Shown here: positions 1-6,771 of the stretch, piece after piece
Numbering within the stretch: the stretch's first letter is position 1
Layout of the letters: each line of letters opens with the position of its first letter
Source of the DNA: Reinekea marina
GTDB lineage: Bacteria > Pseudomonadota > Gammaproteobacteria > Pseudomonadales > Natronospirillaceae
NCBI RefSeq assembly: GCF_030409715.1
Contig: NZ_JAUFQI010000004.1
Location: 1-12,228, forward strand
Direction of reading: 5' to 3'
DNA length: 12,228 bases
Made by a program: the position numbers and the translations under genes
Notes under the pieces: model-generated
Seen by the model: only the letters and a program-made list of their open reading frames with translations
The model's database searches: none
Told to the model about the DNA's origin: nothing

Positions 1-896
1 CCCTAGCAAGTCAAGGCATCGCTTTTGAATCGAGCGCCAGCTTCTACTTTATCGCTGTCGTTACGTTTACTACAGGCACCATGTTTATGATGTGGCTGGG
101 TGAGCAGATAACAGAGCGCGGTATCGGAAACGGTATTTCTTTGTTGATCTTTGCGGGTATTGTTGCCGGTTTACCAGGCGCGATTGGTCAGAGCTTTGAA
201 TCAGCTCGTTTAGGTAACTTGAGCATAATTGCATTACTGTTGATTGGCTTATTTGCTATTGCAGTGGTTGCTTTTATTGTCTTTATCGAACGTGGCCAAC
301 GTCGCATTACCATTAATTATGCCAAGCGTCAGCAAGGCCGTAAGGTCTTTCAGGCGCAAAGCAGTCATTTGCCTTTAAAGGTTAATATGGCTGGTGTGAT
401 TCCGCCGATCTTTGCATCAAGTATTTTGCTGTTCCCAGCATCACTTGGTAATTGGTTTGGGCAGAAAGAAGGTTTCGAGTGGTTGCAAGATGTAGCTTTA
501 TTGCTAGGTCCTAACCAGCCCTTGTATCTCGTAATGTTTGCACTAGCAGTGGTTTTCTTCTGCTATTTCTACACTGCGATTACCTTTAATCCAAAGGATG
601 TTGCAGAAAACTTAAAGCGTAGCGGTGCGTTTATTCCTGGGATTCGTCCTGGTGAGCAAACTTCTCGATACATTGATGGTGTTTCTGCACGTTTAACATT
701 TTTTGGGGCTTTGTATATCACCGCTGTTTCACTCTTACCGCAAGGTTTAGTGATGGCCGCTAACGTACCGTTCTATCTAGGTGGAACTTCGTTATTGATC
801 GTAGTGGTGGTCGTCATGGATTTCATGGCGCAAGTACAGAGTCATCTCATGTCGCATCAGTATTCATCATTGATGAAAAAGGCGAATTTGAAATAA
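1..896 (+). CDS. secY: Protein translocase subunit SecY, C-terminal part (5' end outside window)
   Basis: SecY is the central membrane channel of the SecYEG translocon, which exports unfolded proteins and inserts membrane proteins. The frame is open from the window edge (first full codon at base 3), so the internal ATG at 81 is not the start. About 297 residues are visible of a protein usually near 440. Recognisable landmarks are [12 protein letters not shown], the cytoplasmic loop [16 protein letters not shown], the [13 protein letters not shown] segment, and the loop [18 protein letters not shown]. The arginine of PGIRPG in that last loop corresponds to E. coli R357, which is important for SecA-driven export. 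Several hydrophobic membrane segments follow one another to the end. It is the penultimate gene of the spc operon, with rpmJ starting 42 bp downstream. Identification is very secure; only the N-terminal third is missing because of the window boundary. Confidence 0.97.
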   Translation, partial: LASQGIAFESSASFYFIAVVTFTTGTMFMMWLGEQITERGIGNGISLLIFAGIVAGLPGAIGQSFESARLGNLSIIALLLIGLFAIAVVAFIVFIERGQRRITINYAKRQQGRKVFQAQSSHLPLKVNMAGVIPPIFASSILLFPASLGNWFGQKEGFEWLQDVALLLGPNQPLYLVMFALAVVFFCYFYTAITFNPKDVAENLKRSGAFIPGIRPGEQTSRYIDGVSARLTFFGALYITAVSLLPQGLVMAANVPFYLGGTSLLIVVVVVMDFMAQVQSHLMSHQYSSLMKKANLK

Positions 897-938
897 CCGA
901 GCATCTCTTTGAGAGCCGGAAACTGGATGGAGTTAAGC

Positions 939-1055
939 ATGAAAGTACGTGCATCCGTAAAGAAGATCTGCCGAAACTGCAAGGTTATCCGTCGCAATGG
1001 ATCAGTTCGCGTAATTTGCGCAACAGACCCAAAGCATAAGCAGCGTCAAGGGTAA
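939..1055 (+). CDS. rpmJ: 50S ribosomal protein L36 (zinc-binding type)
   Basis: This is a 38-residue gene that is easily missed because of its size. The protein begins [15 protein letters not shown] and ends KHKQRQG, the standard L36 sequence and length. Cys11, Cys14, Cys27 and His33 form the zinc site, so this is the C+ (zinc-dependent) paralogue and not the zinc-free form made under zinc starvation. GGAG at 929-932 lies six bases before the ATG. It follows secY by 42 bp, as in the spc operon of E. coli, and closes that operon. L36 is a small late-assembling protein of the large subunit that contacts 23S rRNA. Confidence 0.97.
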   Translation: MKVRASVKKICRNCKVIRRNGSVRVICATDPKHKQRQG

Positions 1056-1076
1056 TTCAGTTTATTTGGATAGTGC

Positions 1077-1105
1077 TTGATTTTAGTTTAATCTAGCGCT
1101 ATTCT
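1077..1105 (+). promoter_or_regulatory. Candidate sigma70 promoter of the alpha operon
   Basis: TTGATT at 1077-1082 and TATTCT at 1100-1105 are separated by 17 bp. Each hexamer matches the consensus at four of six positions. The predicted transcript start is near 1112, about 73 bases before rpsM. An alpha-operon promoter in the rpmJ-rpsM gap is known in E. coli, where readthrough from spc also contributes. The call rests on hexamers and spacing only. Confidence 0.5.
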
Positions 1106-1108
1106 TTC

Positions 1109-1158
1109 GCGCCCTCAGATTACTGGGGGTTTTTGTTGGGGCGCATTAACGCTGCCCC
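1109..1158 (+). promoter_or_regulatory. Structured rpsM leader, candidate S4-responsive control region
   Basis: Three helices in this leader compete for the same bases. Hairpin A pairs CCCTCAG (1112-1118) with CTGGGGG (1123-1129) around a four-base loop and is followed by TTTTTGTT, so it looks like an intrinsic terminator. Helix B pairs GCGCCC (1109-1114) with GGGCGC (1139-1144). Hairpin C pairs GGGGCGC (1138-1144) with GC-T-GCCCC (1151-1158), with one bulged T. A excludes B, and B excludes C. In E. coli, S4 represses the alpha operon by binding a nested pseudoknot that spans the rpsM leader and start. A comparable role here is inferred from position; the E. coli fold itself was not matched base by base. 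Confidence 0.45.
1112..1137 (+). terminator. Terminator-like hairpin after rpmJ
   Basis: A seven-pair stem (one G-U pair) with an ATTA loop is followed by five T, a G and two T. For transcripts arriving from secY-rpmJ it could end, or partly end, the spc operon. For a transcript starting near 1112 the hairpin would sit at the extreme 5' end, too early for normal termination. It is therefore more likely a spc terminator or attenuator than one acting on the local promoter. Confidence 0.5.
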
Positions 1159-1184
1159 AGTTTTATTACTAACGGAGAAGTTGA

Positions 1185-1541
1185 ATGGCCCGTATAGCAG
1201 GCGTCAATATACCTGACAATAAGCATGCGGTGATTTCCCTGACTTATATCTTTGGTATAGGCCGCACCCGTGCTAATGACATCTGTAAGTCTGTTGGTGT
1301 TGAACCAACGACCAAAGTGTCAAGTCTCGATGAAGCTAAGCTTGACGAGATTCGCGCTGCAGTCGGAGAATTCACTGTTGAAGGTGATTTGCGCCGTGAC
1401 ATTCAGATGAATATCAAGCGCTTAATGGATTTGGGTTGTAACCGTGGAATTCGACATCGTCGTAATCTGCCCGTACGCGGACAGAACACGAAGAATAACG
1501 CGCGCACCCGTAAAGGTCCTCTGAAGCCTATCAAACGATAA
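1185..1541 (+). CDS. rpsM: 30S ribosomal protein S13
   Basis: S13 sits in the head of the small subunit, contacts the 50S subunit through intersubunit bridges and touches P-site tRNA with its C-terminal tail. The 118-residue product has the usual length. It starts [10 protein letters not shown], has the helix-two-turns-helix region early ([11 protein letters not shown], about 21-31), and ends in the basic tail [24 protein letters not shown] (about 88-111), the S13 signature. The start is set by an AACGGAGAAG ribosome-binding site at 1171-1180. The first codons after ATG (GCCCGTATAGCAGG) resemble the E. coli rpsM start, which there forms part of the S4 repressor target. It is the first gene of the alpha operon, with rpsK 35 bp downstream. 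Confidence 0.98.
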   Translation: MARIAGVNIPDNKHAVISLTYIFGIGRTRANDICKSVGVEPTTKVSSLDEAKLDEIRAAVGEFTVEGDLRRDIQMNIKRLMDLGCNRGIRHRRNLPVRGQNTKNNARTRKGPLKPIKR

Positions 1542-1576
1542 GTTTGATTTGAATTAATTTACATAGGAAATCGAAG

Positions 1577-1966
1577 ATGGCAAAGCCAGGTACGAAGGCA
1601 CGAAAGAAGGTGAAAAAGCAAGTAGCGGATGGCATTGCGCACATCCATGCTTCTTTTAATAACACCATCGTGACTATCACGGACCGCCAAGGCAATACCC
1701 TGAGTTGGGCAACTGCTGGTGGCTCCGGTTTCCGTGGATCACGTAAGAGCACTCCTTACGCTGCACAGATCGCCGCTGAGCGAGCTGGAGTAGCAGCACA
1801 GGAATATGGTCTTAAGAATTTAGACGTGGAAGTTAAAGGTCCAGGTCCAGGTCGTGAGTCTGCGGTACGAGCATTAAACGCGGTGGGTTATCGCGTCAGT
1901 AATATTACTGATGTAACACCGATTCCACATAACGGTTGTCGCCCGCCTAAAAAGCGTCGCGTTTAA
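1577..1966 (+). CDS. rpsK: 30S ribosomal protein S11
   Basis: S11 lies on the platform of the small subunit, near the E site and the 3' end of 16S rRNA. The 129 residues match the family length. The N-terminus is basic ([15 protein letters not shown]), followed by the conserved [15 protein letters not shown]. The C-terminus carries [18 protein letters not shown], the S11 signature; its Asn-Gly pair is the site of the isoaspartate known in E. coli S11. AGG at 1565-1567 serves as the ribosome-binding site. It lies between rpsM and rpsD in the standard alpha-operon order, with 18 bp to rpsD. Confidence 0.98.
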   Translation: MAKPGTKARKKVKKQVADGIAHIHASFNNTIVTITDRQGNTLSWATAGGSGFRGSRKSTPYAAQIAAERAGVAAQEYGLKNLDVEVKGPGPGRESAVRALNAVGYRVSNITDVTPIPHNGCRPPKKRRV

Positions 1967-1984
1967 TTAAGGAGACAGAAATCA

Positions 1985-2605
1985 ATGGCACGTTATATTG
2001 GTCCTAAGTGTAAGCTGTCTCGTCGTGAAGGCACAGACCTCTTTCTAAAGAGCGGCGTTCGAGCACTTGATTCAAAGTGTAAACTCGAAGCGGTTCCTGG
2101 AGTTCATGGTGCACGTCGTGGTCGTTTATCTGATTACGGTGTACAGCTTCGCGAGAAGCAGAAAGTTCGTCGTATTTACGGTGTGTTAGAAAAGCAGTTC
2201 CGTAACTACTACGCAGAAGCCGCTCGCCTTAAAGGCGCAACAGGTGAAAACTTGTTAAAGCTTTTAGAGCAGCGTTTAGATAATGTTGTTTATCGAATGG
2301 GCTTTGGTGTAACTCGTGCGGAATCGCGCCAGTTAGTATCACATAAGGCAATTTTGGTGAATGGCCAGACGGTTAACATTCCGTCATACCAAGTTAAACC
2401 AGGCGACGTAATCTCAGTTCGTGAAAAGTCTACTACCCAATTGCGCATCAAGAATGCCTTGGAAGTAAATGCATCACGTACTGCAGTTGTTTGGTTAGAA
2501 GTTGATAGCAAGAAAATGGAAGGTAAGTTCAACTCTATTCCAGAGCGTGCGGAACTTTCACAAGATATCAACGAAAACTTGATTGTAGAATTGTACTCTA
2601 AGTAA
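1985..2605 (+). CDS. rpsD: 30S ribosomal protein S4, likely alpha-operon autoregulator
   Basis: S4 is a primary 16S rRNA-binding protein that nucleates assembly of the 30S body. In E. coli it also represses its own operon by binding the rpsM leader. The 206 residues equal the E. coli length. The N-terminus reads [24 protein letters not shown], followed by [29 protein letters not shown]. The S4 RNA-binding region spans about 94-155 ([30 protein letters not shown]). Only Cys9 and Cys32 remain near the N-terminus, without the four-cysteine zinc knuckle, so this is the zinc-independent form. AAGGAG at 1969-1974 precedes the ATG by ten bases. rpoA follows 23 bp downstream. Confidence 0.98.
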   Translation: MARYIGPKCKLSRREGTDLFLKSGVRALDSKCKLEAVPGVHGARRGRLSDYGVQLREKQKVRRIYGVLEKQFRNYYAEAARLKGATGENLLKLLEQRLDNVVYRMGFGVTRAESRQLVSHKAILVNGQTVNIPSYQVKPGDVISVREKSTTQLRIKNALEVNASRTAVVWLEVDSKKMEGKFNSIPERAELSQDINENLIVELYSK

Positions 2606-2628
2606 TCTCACTGCAAATAGGGGCATCT

Positions 2629-3630
2629 ATGCAGCGTTCAGCCAACGAGTTTTTGACACCACGTCACATCGATGTGCAGGAAATCAACGCAAATCGCGCT
2701 AAAATTACGCTTGAACCATTAGAGCGTGGTTTCGGCCATACCTTAGGTAATGCGTTGCGTCGTATTCTGTTGTCGTCTATGCCAGGCGCGGCTATCACCG
2801 AAGTAGAAATCGACGGTGTATTACATGAATACAGCACAATCGAAGGTGTTCAGGAAGATGTGCAAGAAATCTTGCTCAACCTGAAAGATGTGGCTGTTAA
2901 ATTACATGAAAGAGATGAGTGCACACTTACTTTGAAAAAAGCAGGTGCAGGCACTTTGACCGCTGGAGATATTCAGCTTGATCATGGTGTTGAAGTCGCT
3001 AACCCTGACCATGTGATCGCTCACTTGGGCAGCAGCGCAGACGTCAGCATGACTCTGAAAGTTACTGTTGGTCGCGGTTACGTACCAGCAGAAGCCCGCA
3101 GCAGCGAAGAAGACGAGAGTAAACCGATTGGTCGCTTGCAATTGGATGCGACATACAGCCCAGTCGTTCGTGTAGCTTACGCCGTAGAAAGTGCGCGTGT
3201 TGAGCAACGTACAGACCTTGACAAGCTGGTTATTGAATTAGAATCAAACGGCACATTAGATCCTGAAGAAGCGATTCGTCGTTCTGCAACGATCTTACAG
3301 CAACAAGTTGCTGCGTTTGTCGATTTAGATCACCAAGCAGAAGCGGTACAAGAGAAAGAAGAAGATAAGATCGATCCTATCTTGTTGCGCCCTGTTGATG
3401 ATCTAGAGCTAACGGTTCGTAGTGCTAACTGCCTAAAAGCAGAGAACATCTACTACATTGGCGATCTGATTCAACGTACAGAAGTTGAACTGTTAAAAAC
3501 ACCGAACTTGGGTAAGAAATCTTTAACTGAAATTAAAGACGTTCTTGCATCCAAAGGTCTGTCTCTAGGCATGGTTCTAGAAGCATGGCCACCTGCAAGT
3601 TTAAAGAATGATGACAAGGTTCTCGCGTAA
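2629..3630 (+). CDS. rpoA: DNA-directed RNA polymerase subunit alpha
   Basis: Alpha dimerises to scaffold RNA polymerase assembly, and its C-terminal domain binds UP elements and transcription activators. The product has 333 residues (E. coli 329). The N-terminal assembly domain includes [26 protein letters not shown] (about 28-53). A flexible acidic linker (EKEEDK, about 242-247) leads to the C-terminal domain from about 250. That domain has [18 protein letters not shown]; Arg264, Asn267 and Cys268 align with E. coli Arg265, Asn268 and Cys269, the DNA-contacting surface. [23 protein letters not shown] follows. AGGGG at 2619-2623 is the ribosome-binding site. As in E. coli, the gene lies between rpsD and rplQ, tying polymerase synthesis to ribosomal proteins. 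Confidence 0.98.
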   Translation: MQRSANEFLTPRHIDVQEINANRAKITLEPLERGFGHTLGNALRRILLSSMPGAAITEVEIDGVLHEYSTIEGVQEDVQEILLNLKDVAVKLHERDECTLTLKKAGAGTLTAGDIQLDHGVEVANPDHVIAHLGSSADVSMTLKVTVGRGYVPAEARSSEEDESKPIGRLQLDATYSPVVRVAYAVESARVEQRTDLDKLVIELESNGTLDPEEAIRRSATILQQQVAAFVDLDHQAEAVQEKEEDKIDPILLRPVDDLELTVRSANCLKAENIYYIGDLIQRTEVELLKTPNLGKKSLTEIKDVLASKGLSLGMVLEAWPPASLKNDDKVLA

Positions 3631-3666
3631 GCGGGGCCTGTCTTCTGGCTGGTAAGGAATTTAGAA

Positions 3667-4053
3667 ATGCGTCATCGTAAAAGTGGTCGTCACTTTAACC
3701 GCACCAGTGCTCACCGAAAAGCTATGTTGCAAAATTTAGCGAACAGCTTGTTTGAGCATGAAGTGATTAAAACGACCTTGCCTAAGGCGAAAGAATTGCG
3801 TCGTGTTGCAGAGCCTCTAATTACATTAGCAAAGAATGATTCAGTTGCTAATCGTCGTTTGGCTTTCGACCGTACACAATCGAAAGAAATGGTAGGTAAA
3901 TTGTTCACCGATTTAGGTCCTCGTTATAAAGAGCGTCCTGGTGGTTACTTGCGTGTACTTAAGTGCGGTTTCCGCGCTGGTGATAGTGCACCAATGGCAA
4001 TCGTTGAACTTGTTGACCGTCCTGAAGTTGAAGCTGAATCAAGCGAAGACTAA
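3667..4053 (+). CDS. rplQ: 50S ribosomal protein L17
   Basis: L17 is a large-subunit protein located near the peptide exit tunnel opening. The 128 residues match the family. [20 protein letters not shown] at the start is the L17 signature, and [35 protein letters not shown] is the conserved C-terminal core. An acidic end (EVEAESSED) closes the protein. AAGGA at 3654-3658 lies eight bases upstream of the ATG. It is the last gene of the alpha operon: an intrinsic terminator begins about 15 bp after the stop codon. Confidence 0.98.
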   Translation: MRHRKSGRHFNRTSAHRKAMLQNLANSLFEHEVIKTTLPKAKELRRVAEPLITLAKNDSVANRRLAFDRTQSKEMVGKLFTDLGPRYKERPGGYLRVLKCGFRAGDSAPMAIVELVDRPEVEAESSED

Positions 4054-4068
4054 GGTCAGAGTTAACGA

Positions 4069-4096
4069 AAAAGCCCAGCTAAGCTGGGCTTTTTTA
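4069..4096 (+). terminator. Intrinsic terminator of the alpha operon
   Basis: AAGCCCAGC (4071-4079) pairs perfectly with GCTGGGCTT (4083-4091) across a TAA loop, and A-T pairs extend the stem outward. A run of six T (4090-4095) follows. Placed just after rplQ, it ends the operon. The A-rich left flank means it may also act in the reverse direction. Confidence 0.93.
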
Positions 4097-4127
4097 TGTC
4101 TGCAGATTGCGTAATATTTGTACCGTT

Positions 4128-4445
4128 TTATCGGCTCTCCATTGCATTTCGAAGCCTCCTACCAGAACAAAACACAAGCCTTTCTTGTAGGAGCTTTAGA
4201 AGCAAAGCGAAGAAGCAATAGTTAAGCACGGCCTTATCGGCTCTCCATTGCATTCCGAATCCTCCTACCAGCACAAAACACAAGTCTTTCCTGTAGGAGC
4301 TATCGAAGCAAAGCGAAGACGCGATGGTTAAACACCGCCTCTTAGGCTCTTCATTGCACTCTGAAGCCTCCTGCCAGCACAAAACACAAACCTTTCCTGT
4401 AGGAGCTATCGAAGCAAAGTAAAGTATCGATAGTTCGATACTGAA
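4128..4445. repeat. Three 106-bp tandem units, REP/BIME-like
   Basis: Units begin at 4128, 4234 and 4340, giving an exact 106-bp period. The first two agree closely and the third diverges toward its end. Each unit holds CTCCTAC (or CTCCTGC) and, about 29 bases later, TGTAGGAGC, an inverted pair. The TGTAGGAGC head followed by a stem and GAAGA resembles the Pseudomonas REP design from memory (head, hairpin, GAAGA). In unit 3 CTATCGA and TCGATAG form a perfect stem, and in unit 2 the same arms pair with one G-U. No REP-associated transposase gene is in the window. The element lies between convergent genes, the usual setting for REP pairs. Confidence 0.8.
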
Positions 4446-4460
4446 GCAATTCCTATAAAA

Positions 4461-4473
4461 AGGTTGCGAACCT
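4461..4473. repeat. Small inverted repeat
   Basis: AGGTT and AACCT flank a GCG loop, a five-pair hairpin just beyond the 106-bp units. No T-tract follows in either direction, so it is not called a terminator. It may be the eroded end of the repeat array. Confidence 0.35.
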
Positions 4474-4496
4474 CCATACAAAATTTATTCTTTCTG

Positions 4497-4527
4497 GCTT
4501 GCAGCTTGCAGCTTGCAGCTTGCAGCT
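4497..4527. repeat. Heptanucleotide tandem repeat (GCTTGCA, four copies plus GCT)
   Basis: GCTTGCA is repeated perfectly four times (4497-4524), followed by a partial GCT. Perfect identity suggests recent slippage and a copy number that could vary between strains. It is non-coding here, between the REP-like array and the pit terminator. No function is evident. Confidence 0.9.
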
Positions 4528-4570
4528 AGACTACTACCTCAATCCAAAGCCCTAGGCATAACCCGAAGCC

Positions 4571-4599
4571 AAAAAAAAGGACGCCGAAGCATCCTTTTT
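4571..4599 (-). terminator. Intrinsic terminator of the DUF47-pit operon, UUCG loop
   Basis: Read on the minus strand, GGATGC and GCGTCC pair (one G-U) around a TTCG loop closed by C-G, the very stable cUUCGg tetraloop. The core is flanked by an A-run and followed by eight T. It starts 18 bp after the pit stop codon. The plus strand also has an A-run, stem and T-run, so it could act in both directions. Confidence 0.9.
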
Positions 4600-4617
4600 A
4601 ATCCACTTTCAAAACCC

Positions 4618-5883
4618 TTAAGAGAATATCCCTTTAAGCATGAAGAAGAATATTATTGATAAGAATGCGCCGGCAGGTAGGGTGATCACCCAGCTCGATA
4701 CAATGTTACCAAGTACGCGTAAGTTCAATGCAGAAATACCGCGTGCTAAACCTACACCTAGTACAGCACCTACAAGCGTGTGTGTTGTAGAAACAGGTAA
4801 GCCTGTACCAGAAGCGAGAACAACCGTTGTAGCGGCGGCTAGTTCAGCGGCAAAGCCACGGCTTGGGGTAAGTTCGGTGATCTTTTTACCGATAGTACCC
4901 ATTACTTTATAACCATAGGTTGCTAAGCCAAATACAATACCTAAGGCGCCTAATAGCAGTATCCAGCTAGGTAGTGCGCTTTTTGCTAGAATTTCACCAT
5001 TGTTTTGAATGATGCCAACAACTGCAGCTAGGGGTCCGATGGCATTTGCTACATCGTTAGAGCCGTGGGCAAACGCCATAGCGCAGGCCGTGAAAACCAT
5101 AAGAATAGCGAAGACCTTTTCAACAGACGCAAAGCGAAAGTGTTTATCGGCTTCTTCATCAATCTTAACGCGAGAAAGTAATACGTAACCTAAGGCCATA
5201 ACGGCAAAGCCTGCTAATGTAGCTAGGCCGGCTGATTGTAAAAAGGTGTAGTCTAGGCCAACGTGCTTTAAGCCCTTAACCATGGTCACCATTGCAATCA
5301 TGAAGCCAACGAAGAACATGTAGAACGGTACATATTTTTTGGCATTTGCGAACGGGTCATCGGTGTTTAAGATGAGTTTAGATACACTTCTAAATATTAA
5401 AAAAGCCATCGTGCCGCTTAGTAAAGGTGAAACAACCCAACTCGCAACAATGGCCGAAACCTTACCCCAGTTTACGGTTTCAACGCCAATGCCTACGGCA
5501 GCAAAGCCCACAATCGCACCCACAATAGAGTGGGTAGTCGAAACAGGCCAGCCTTTAGAAGAGGCAATAGCAAGCCAAATACCCGCAGCAAGTAAGGCCG
5601 ACATCATCCCGTACACCAGGAGTTCTGGGCTGTCCGCAAACTCACTTGGCGTGATAATGCCTTTTCGAATGGTGCTGGTTACTTCACCGCCGGCAAGGTA
5701 TGCACCGGCAAATTCGAAAATCATCGCAATGATTATGGCTTGCTTTACAGTTAATGCTTTTGAGCCTACCGATGTACCCATGGCGTTCGCAACGTCGTTT
5801 GCACCAACGCCCCAGGCCATTAAAAAGCCAAAAAAGCAGGCTAATAGAATCAGTATCTGTCCATATTCACTAATGACAAACAT
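4618..5883 (-). CDS. pit: PiT-family low-affinity inorganic phosphate transporter
   Basis: Pit proteins are inner-membrane symporters that take up phosphate, as metal-phosphate in bacteria, using the proton gradient. This 421-residue protein is strongly hydrophobic with many membrane segments. It shows the internal duplication typical of the family: GANDVANA at about 27-34 and GSNDVANA at about 274-281, each later followed by VSTTHS (about 114-119) and VSTTHT (about 364-369). The central hydrophilic stretch is short (SRVKIDEEADKHFRFAS, about 237-253). It lacks the long loop of E. coli PitA, which is nearer 500 residues. A GAGGA site at 5890-5894 fits the ATG. The gene lies 33 bp after a DUF47 gene, the common pairing for this short Pit type, so the two are probably co-transcribed. 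Whether phosphate is the only substrate (sulfate permeases exist in the family) cannot be read from sequence. Confidence 0.93.
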   Translation of the reverse strand: MFVISEYGQILILLACFFGFLMAWGVGANDVANAMGTSVGSKALTVKQAIIIAMIFEFAGAYLAGGEVTSTIRKGIITPSEFADSPELLVYGMMSALLAAGIWLAIASSKGWPVSTTHSIVGAIVGFAAVGIGVETVNWGKVSAIVASWVVSPLLSGTMAFLIFRSVSKLILNTDDPFANAKKYVPFYMFFVGFMIAMVTMVKGLKHVGLDYTFLQSAGLATLAGFAVMALGYVLLSRVKIDEEADKHFRFASVEKVFAILMVFTACAMAFAHGSNDVANAIGPLAAVVGIIQNNGEILAKSALPSWILLLGALGIVFGLATYGYKVMGTIGKKITELTPSRGFAAELAAATTVVLASGTGLPVSTTHTLVGAVLGVGLARGISALNLRVLGNIVSSWVITLPAGAFLSIIFFFMLKGIFS

Positions 5884-5916
5884 AAAATATCCTCAATTAA
5901 TCAGTACGTGCCGTCG

Positions 5917-6597
5917 CTAACGGGCGATTAAAATTTGTAGGCGAGATCCGACACGCTGAGCAACGTCCGCAAGATCACCAATTTGGTCAATGACGTTATA
6001 AAGGAACATCATCTCTAAAGGGGGGTATTTTGTTTCAATATCACGAAGGGAGCGGCGCATTTGAATTTCAAAAACGTCCGTTTTGTGTTCTTGGTCGTCA
6101 AGTTTGCTGAGTAAGGTTGCTACAAAGCTTACTTCTTTACTGCCAAAACCAGTTTCATAAAGTTCATCGAGTTCGGCAAGTGCATCTTTAGCGCGTCGGC
6201 TAGTTCCGATTGCCGCTAAAAGATATTCTTTCATTAAAGGCTGAACTTCATCGGGTATCATCATTTCACGGCCCAACATAATGCCAGAAATATCTTTAGC
6301 TTTATTGGCAATGCGGTCTTGCATGCTCAATAATTCTAATAAGTCAGAACGAGGCACAGGCATAAATAAGCTATTCGGTAAATGTGCGCGAATGTCTTTT
6401 TTGAGAGCATCGGCTTCACCTTCTAATTGGGTGATCGATGAGCGGTACTTCTCAGCTTCTTTATAGTCGCCTTTCATCGCGGCTTCAAAGAATGGAACAA
6501 GCTCTTCAGTACAAGCATGAGCTTTACTGATGTGCTCTTGCATGGGCTTTACGGGCGACCGTCCAAATAAAACGGACAGTGGGCTGGTATTGTTCAT
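5917..6597 (-). CDS. DUF47 / PhoU-like accessory protein of Pit
   Basis: DUF47 (TIGR00153-type) proteins are all-helical, PhoU-like and cytoplasmic. They are usually encoded next to Pit and are thought to regulate phosphate transport. The 226 residues match the family length. Visible features are QEHISKAHACTEELVPFFEA (about 20-39), the acidic LEGEAD motif (about 58-63), DDQEHKTD (about 167-174) and VIDQIGDLADVAQRVG (about 202-217). The E/D-rich motifs resemble PhoU metal-binding repeats. No membrane segment or signal peptide is seen. A GAGGA site at 6604-6608 supports this ATG. It is the first gene of a two-gene unit with pit. No clear PHO box was found upstream, so control by PhoB is not supported by eye. 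Confidence 0.92.
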   Translation of the reverse strand: MNNTSPLSVLFGRSPVKPMQEHISKAHACTEELVPFFEAAMKGDYKEAEKYRSSITQLEGEADALKKDIRAHLPNSLFMPVPRSDLLELLSMQDRIANKAKDISGIMLGREMMIPDEVQPLMKEYLLAAIGTSRRAKDALAELDELYETGFGSKEVSFVATLLSKLDDQEHKTDVFEIQMRRSLRDIETKYPPLEMMFLYNVIDQIGDLADVAQRVGSRLQILIAR

Positions 6598-6634
6598 GTT
6601 GATTCCTCAATCAAACGGCACAAATGCGGGTCGC

Positions 6635-6640
6635 ATTATA
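6635..6640 (-). promoter_or_regulatory. -10 element of the DUF47-pit promoter
   Basis: The minus strand has a perfect TATAAT here, giving a start near 6628 and a 5' leader of about 30 bases before the DUF47 gene. The -35 region at a 17-bp spacing (GTTTTA on the minus strand) is poor, so the promoter may need an activator. Only the -10 is called. Confidence 0.5.
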
Positions 6641-6667
6641 GAGCCTTTGTTTCGTAATAAAACTCTT

Positions 6668-6686
6668 CGGTGAATAAAAAACACCG
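6668..6686. repeat. Inverted repeat between the Lon-like gene and the DUF47 gene
   Basis: CGGTG (6668-6672) and CACCG (6682-6686) form a five-pair stem with a nine-base A-rich loop. On the minus strand the following bases are AAGAGTTTTATT, a weak T-tract, so it could be a poor terminator for the Lon-like gene. It also lies about 40-60 bp upstream of the DUF47 transcript start, so an operator is equally possible. Confidence 0.3.
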
Positions 6687-6771
6687 TTAATTTCCTTTAA
6701 TTTCGCAAAAAAACCAGCCAACTTACTAAATTGATCACTAAGAATACTGCTTTTGCACTTTTATGGTGCGT

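Noticed and set aside
81..83. ATG at 81 as the start of secY
   Set aside because: The frame is open upstream and the preceding residues ([19 protein letters not shown]) are SecY sequence, so the gene simply enters from outside the window.
4128..4481. 117-codon open frame on the minus strand across the repeat array
   Set aside because: It is made of the 106-bp units, whose period is not a multiple of three, so each unit is read in a different frame. It has no ribosome-binding site worth naming and ends in the repeats.
5339..5920. 193-codon open frame on the plus strand opposite pit and the end of the DUF47 gene
   Set aside because: It is antisense to a well-supported transporter gene; its length reflects the codon bias of pit on the other strand.
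6605..6720. PHO box upstream of the DUF47-pit unit
   Set aside because: No pair of CTGTCAT-like half sites at 11-bp spacing was found by eye.
6598..6771. Frameshifted remnant of a Lon peptidase domain after the Lon-like gene
   Set aside because: All three minus-strand frames were read; none gives peptidase-like sequence, and the space is too short for the domain.
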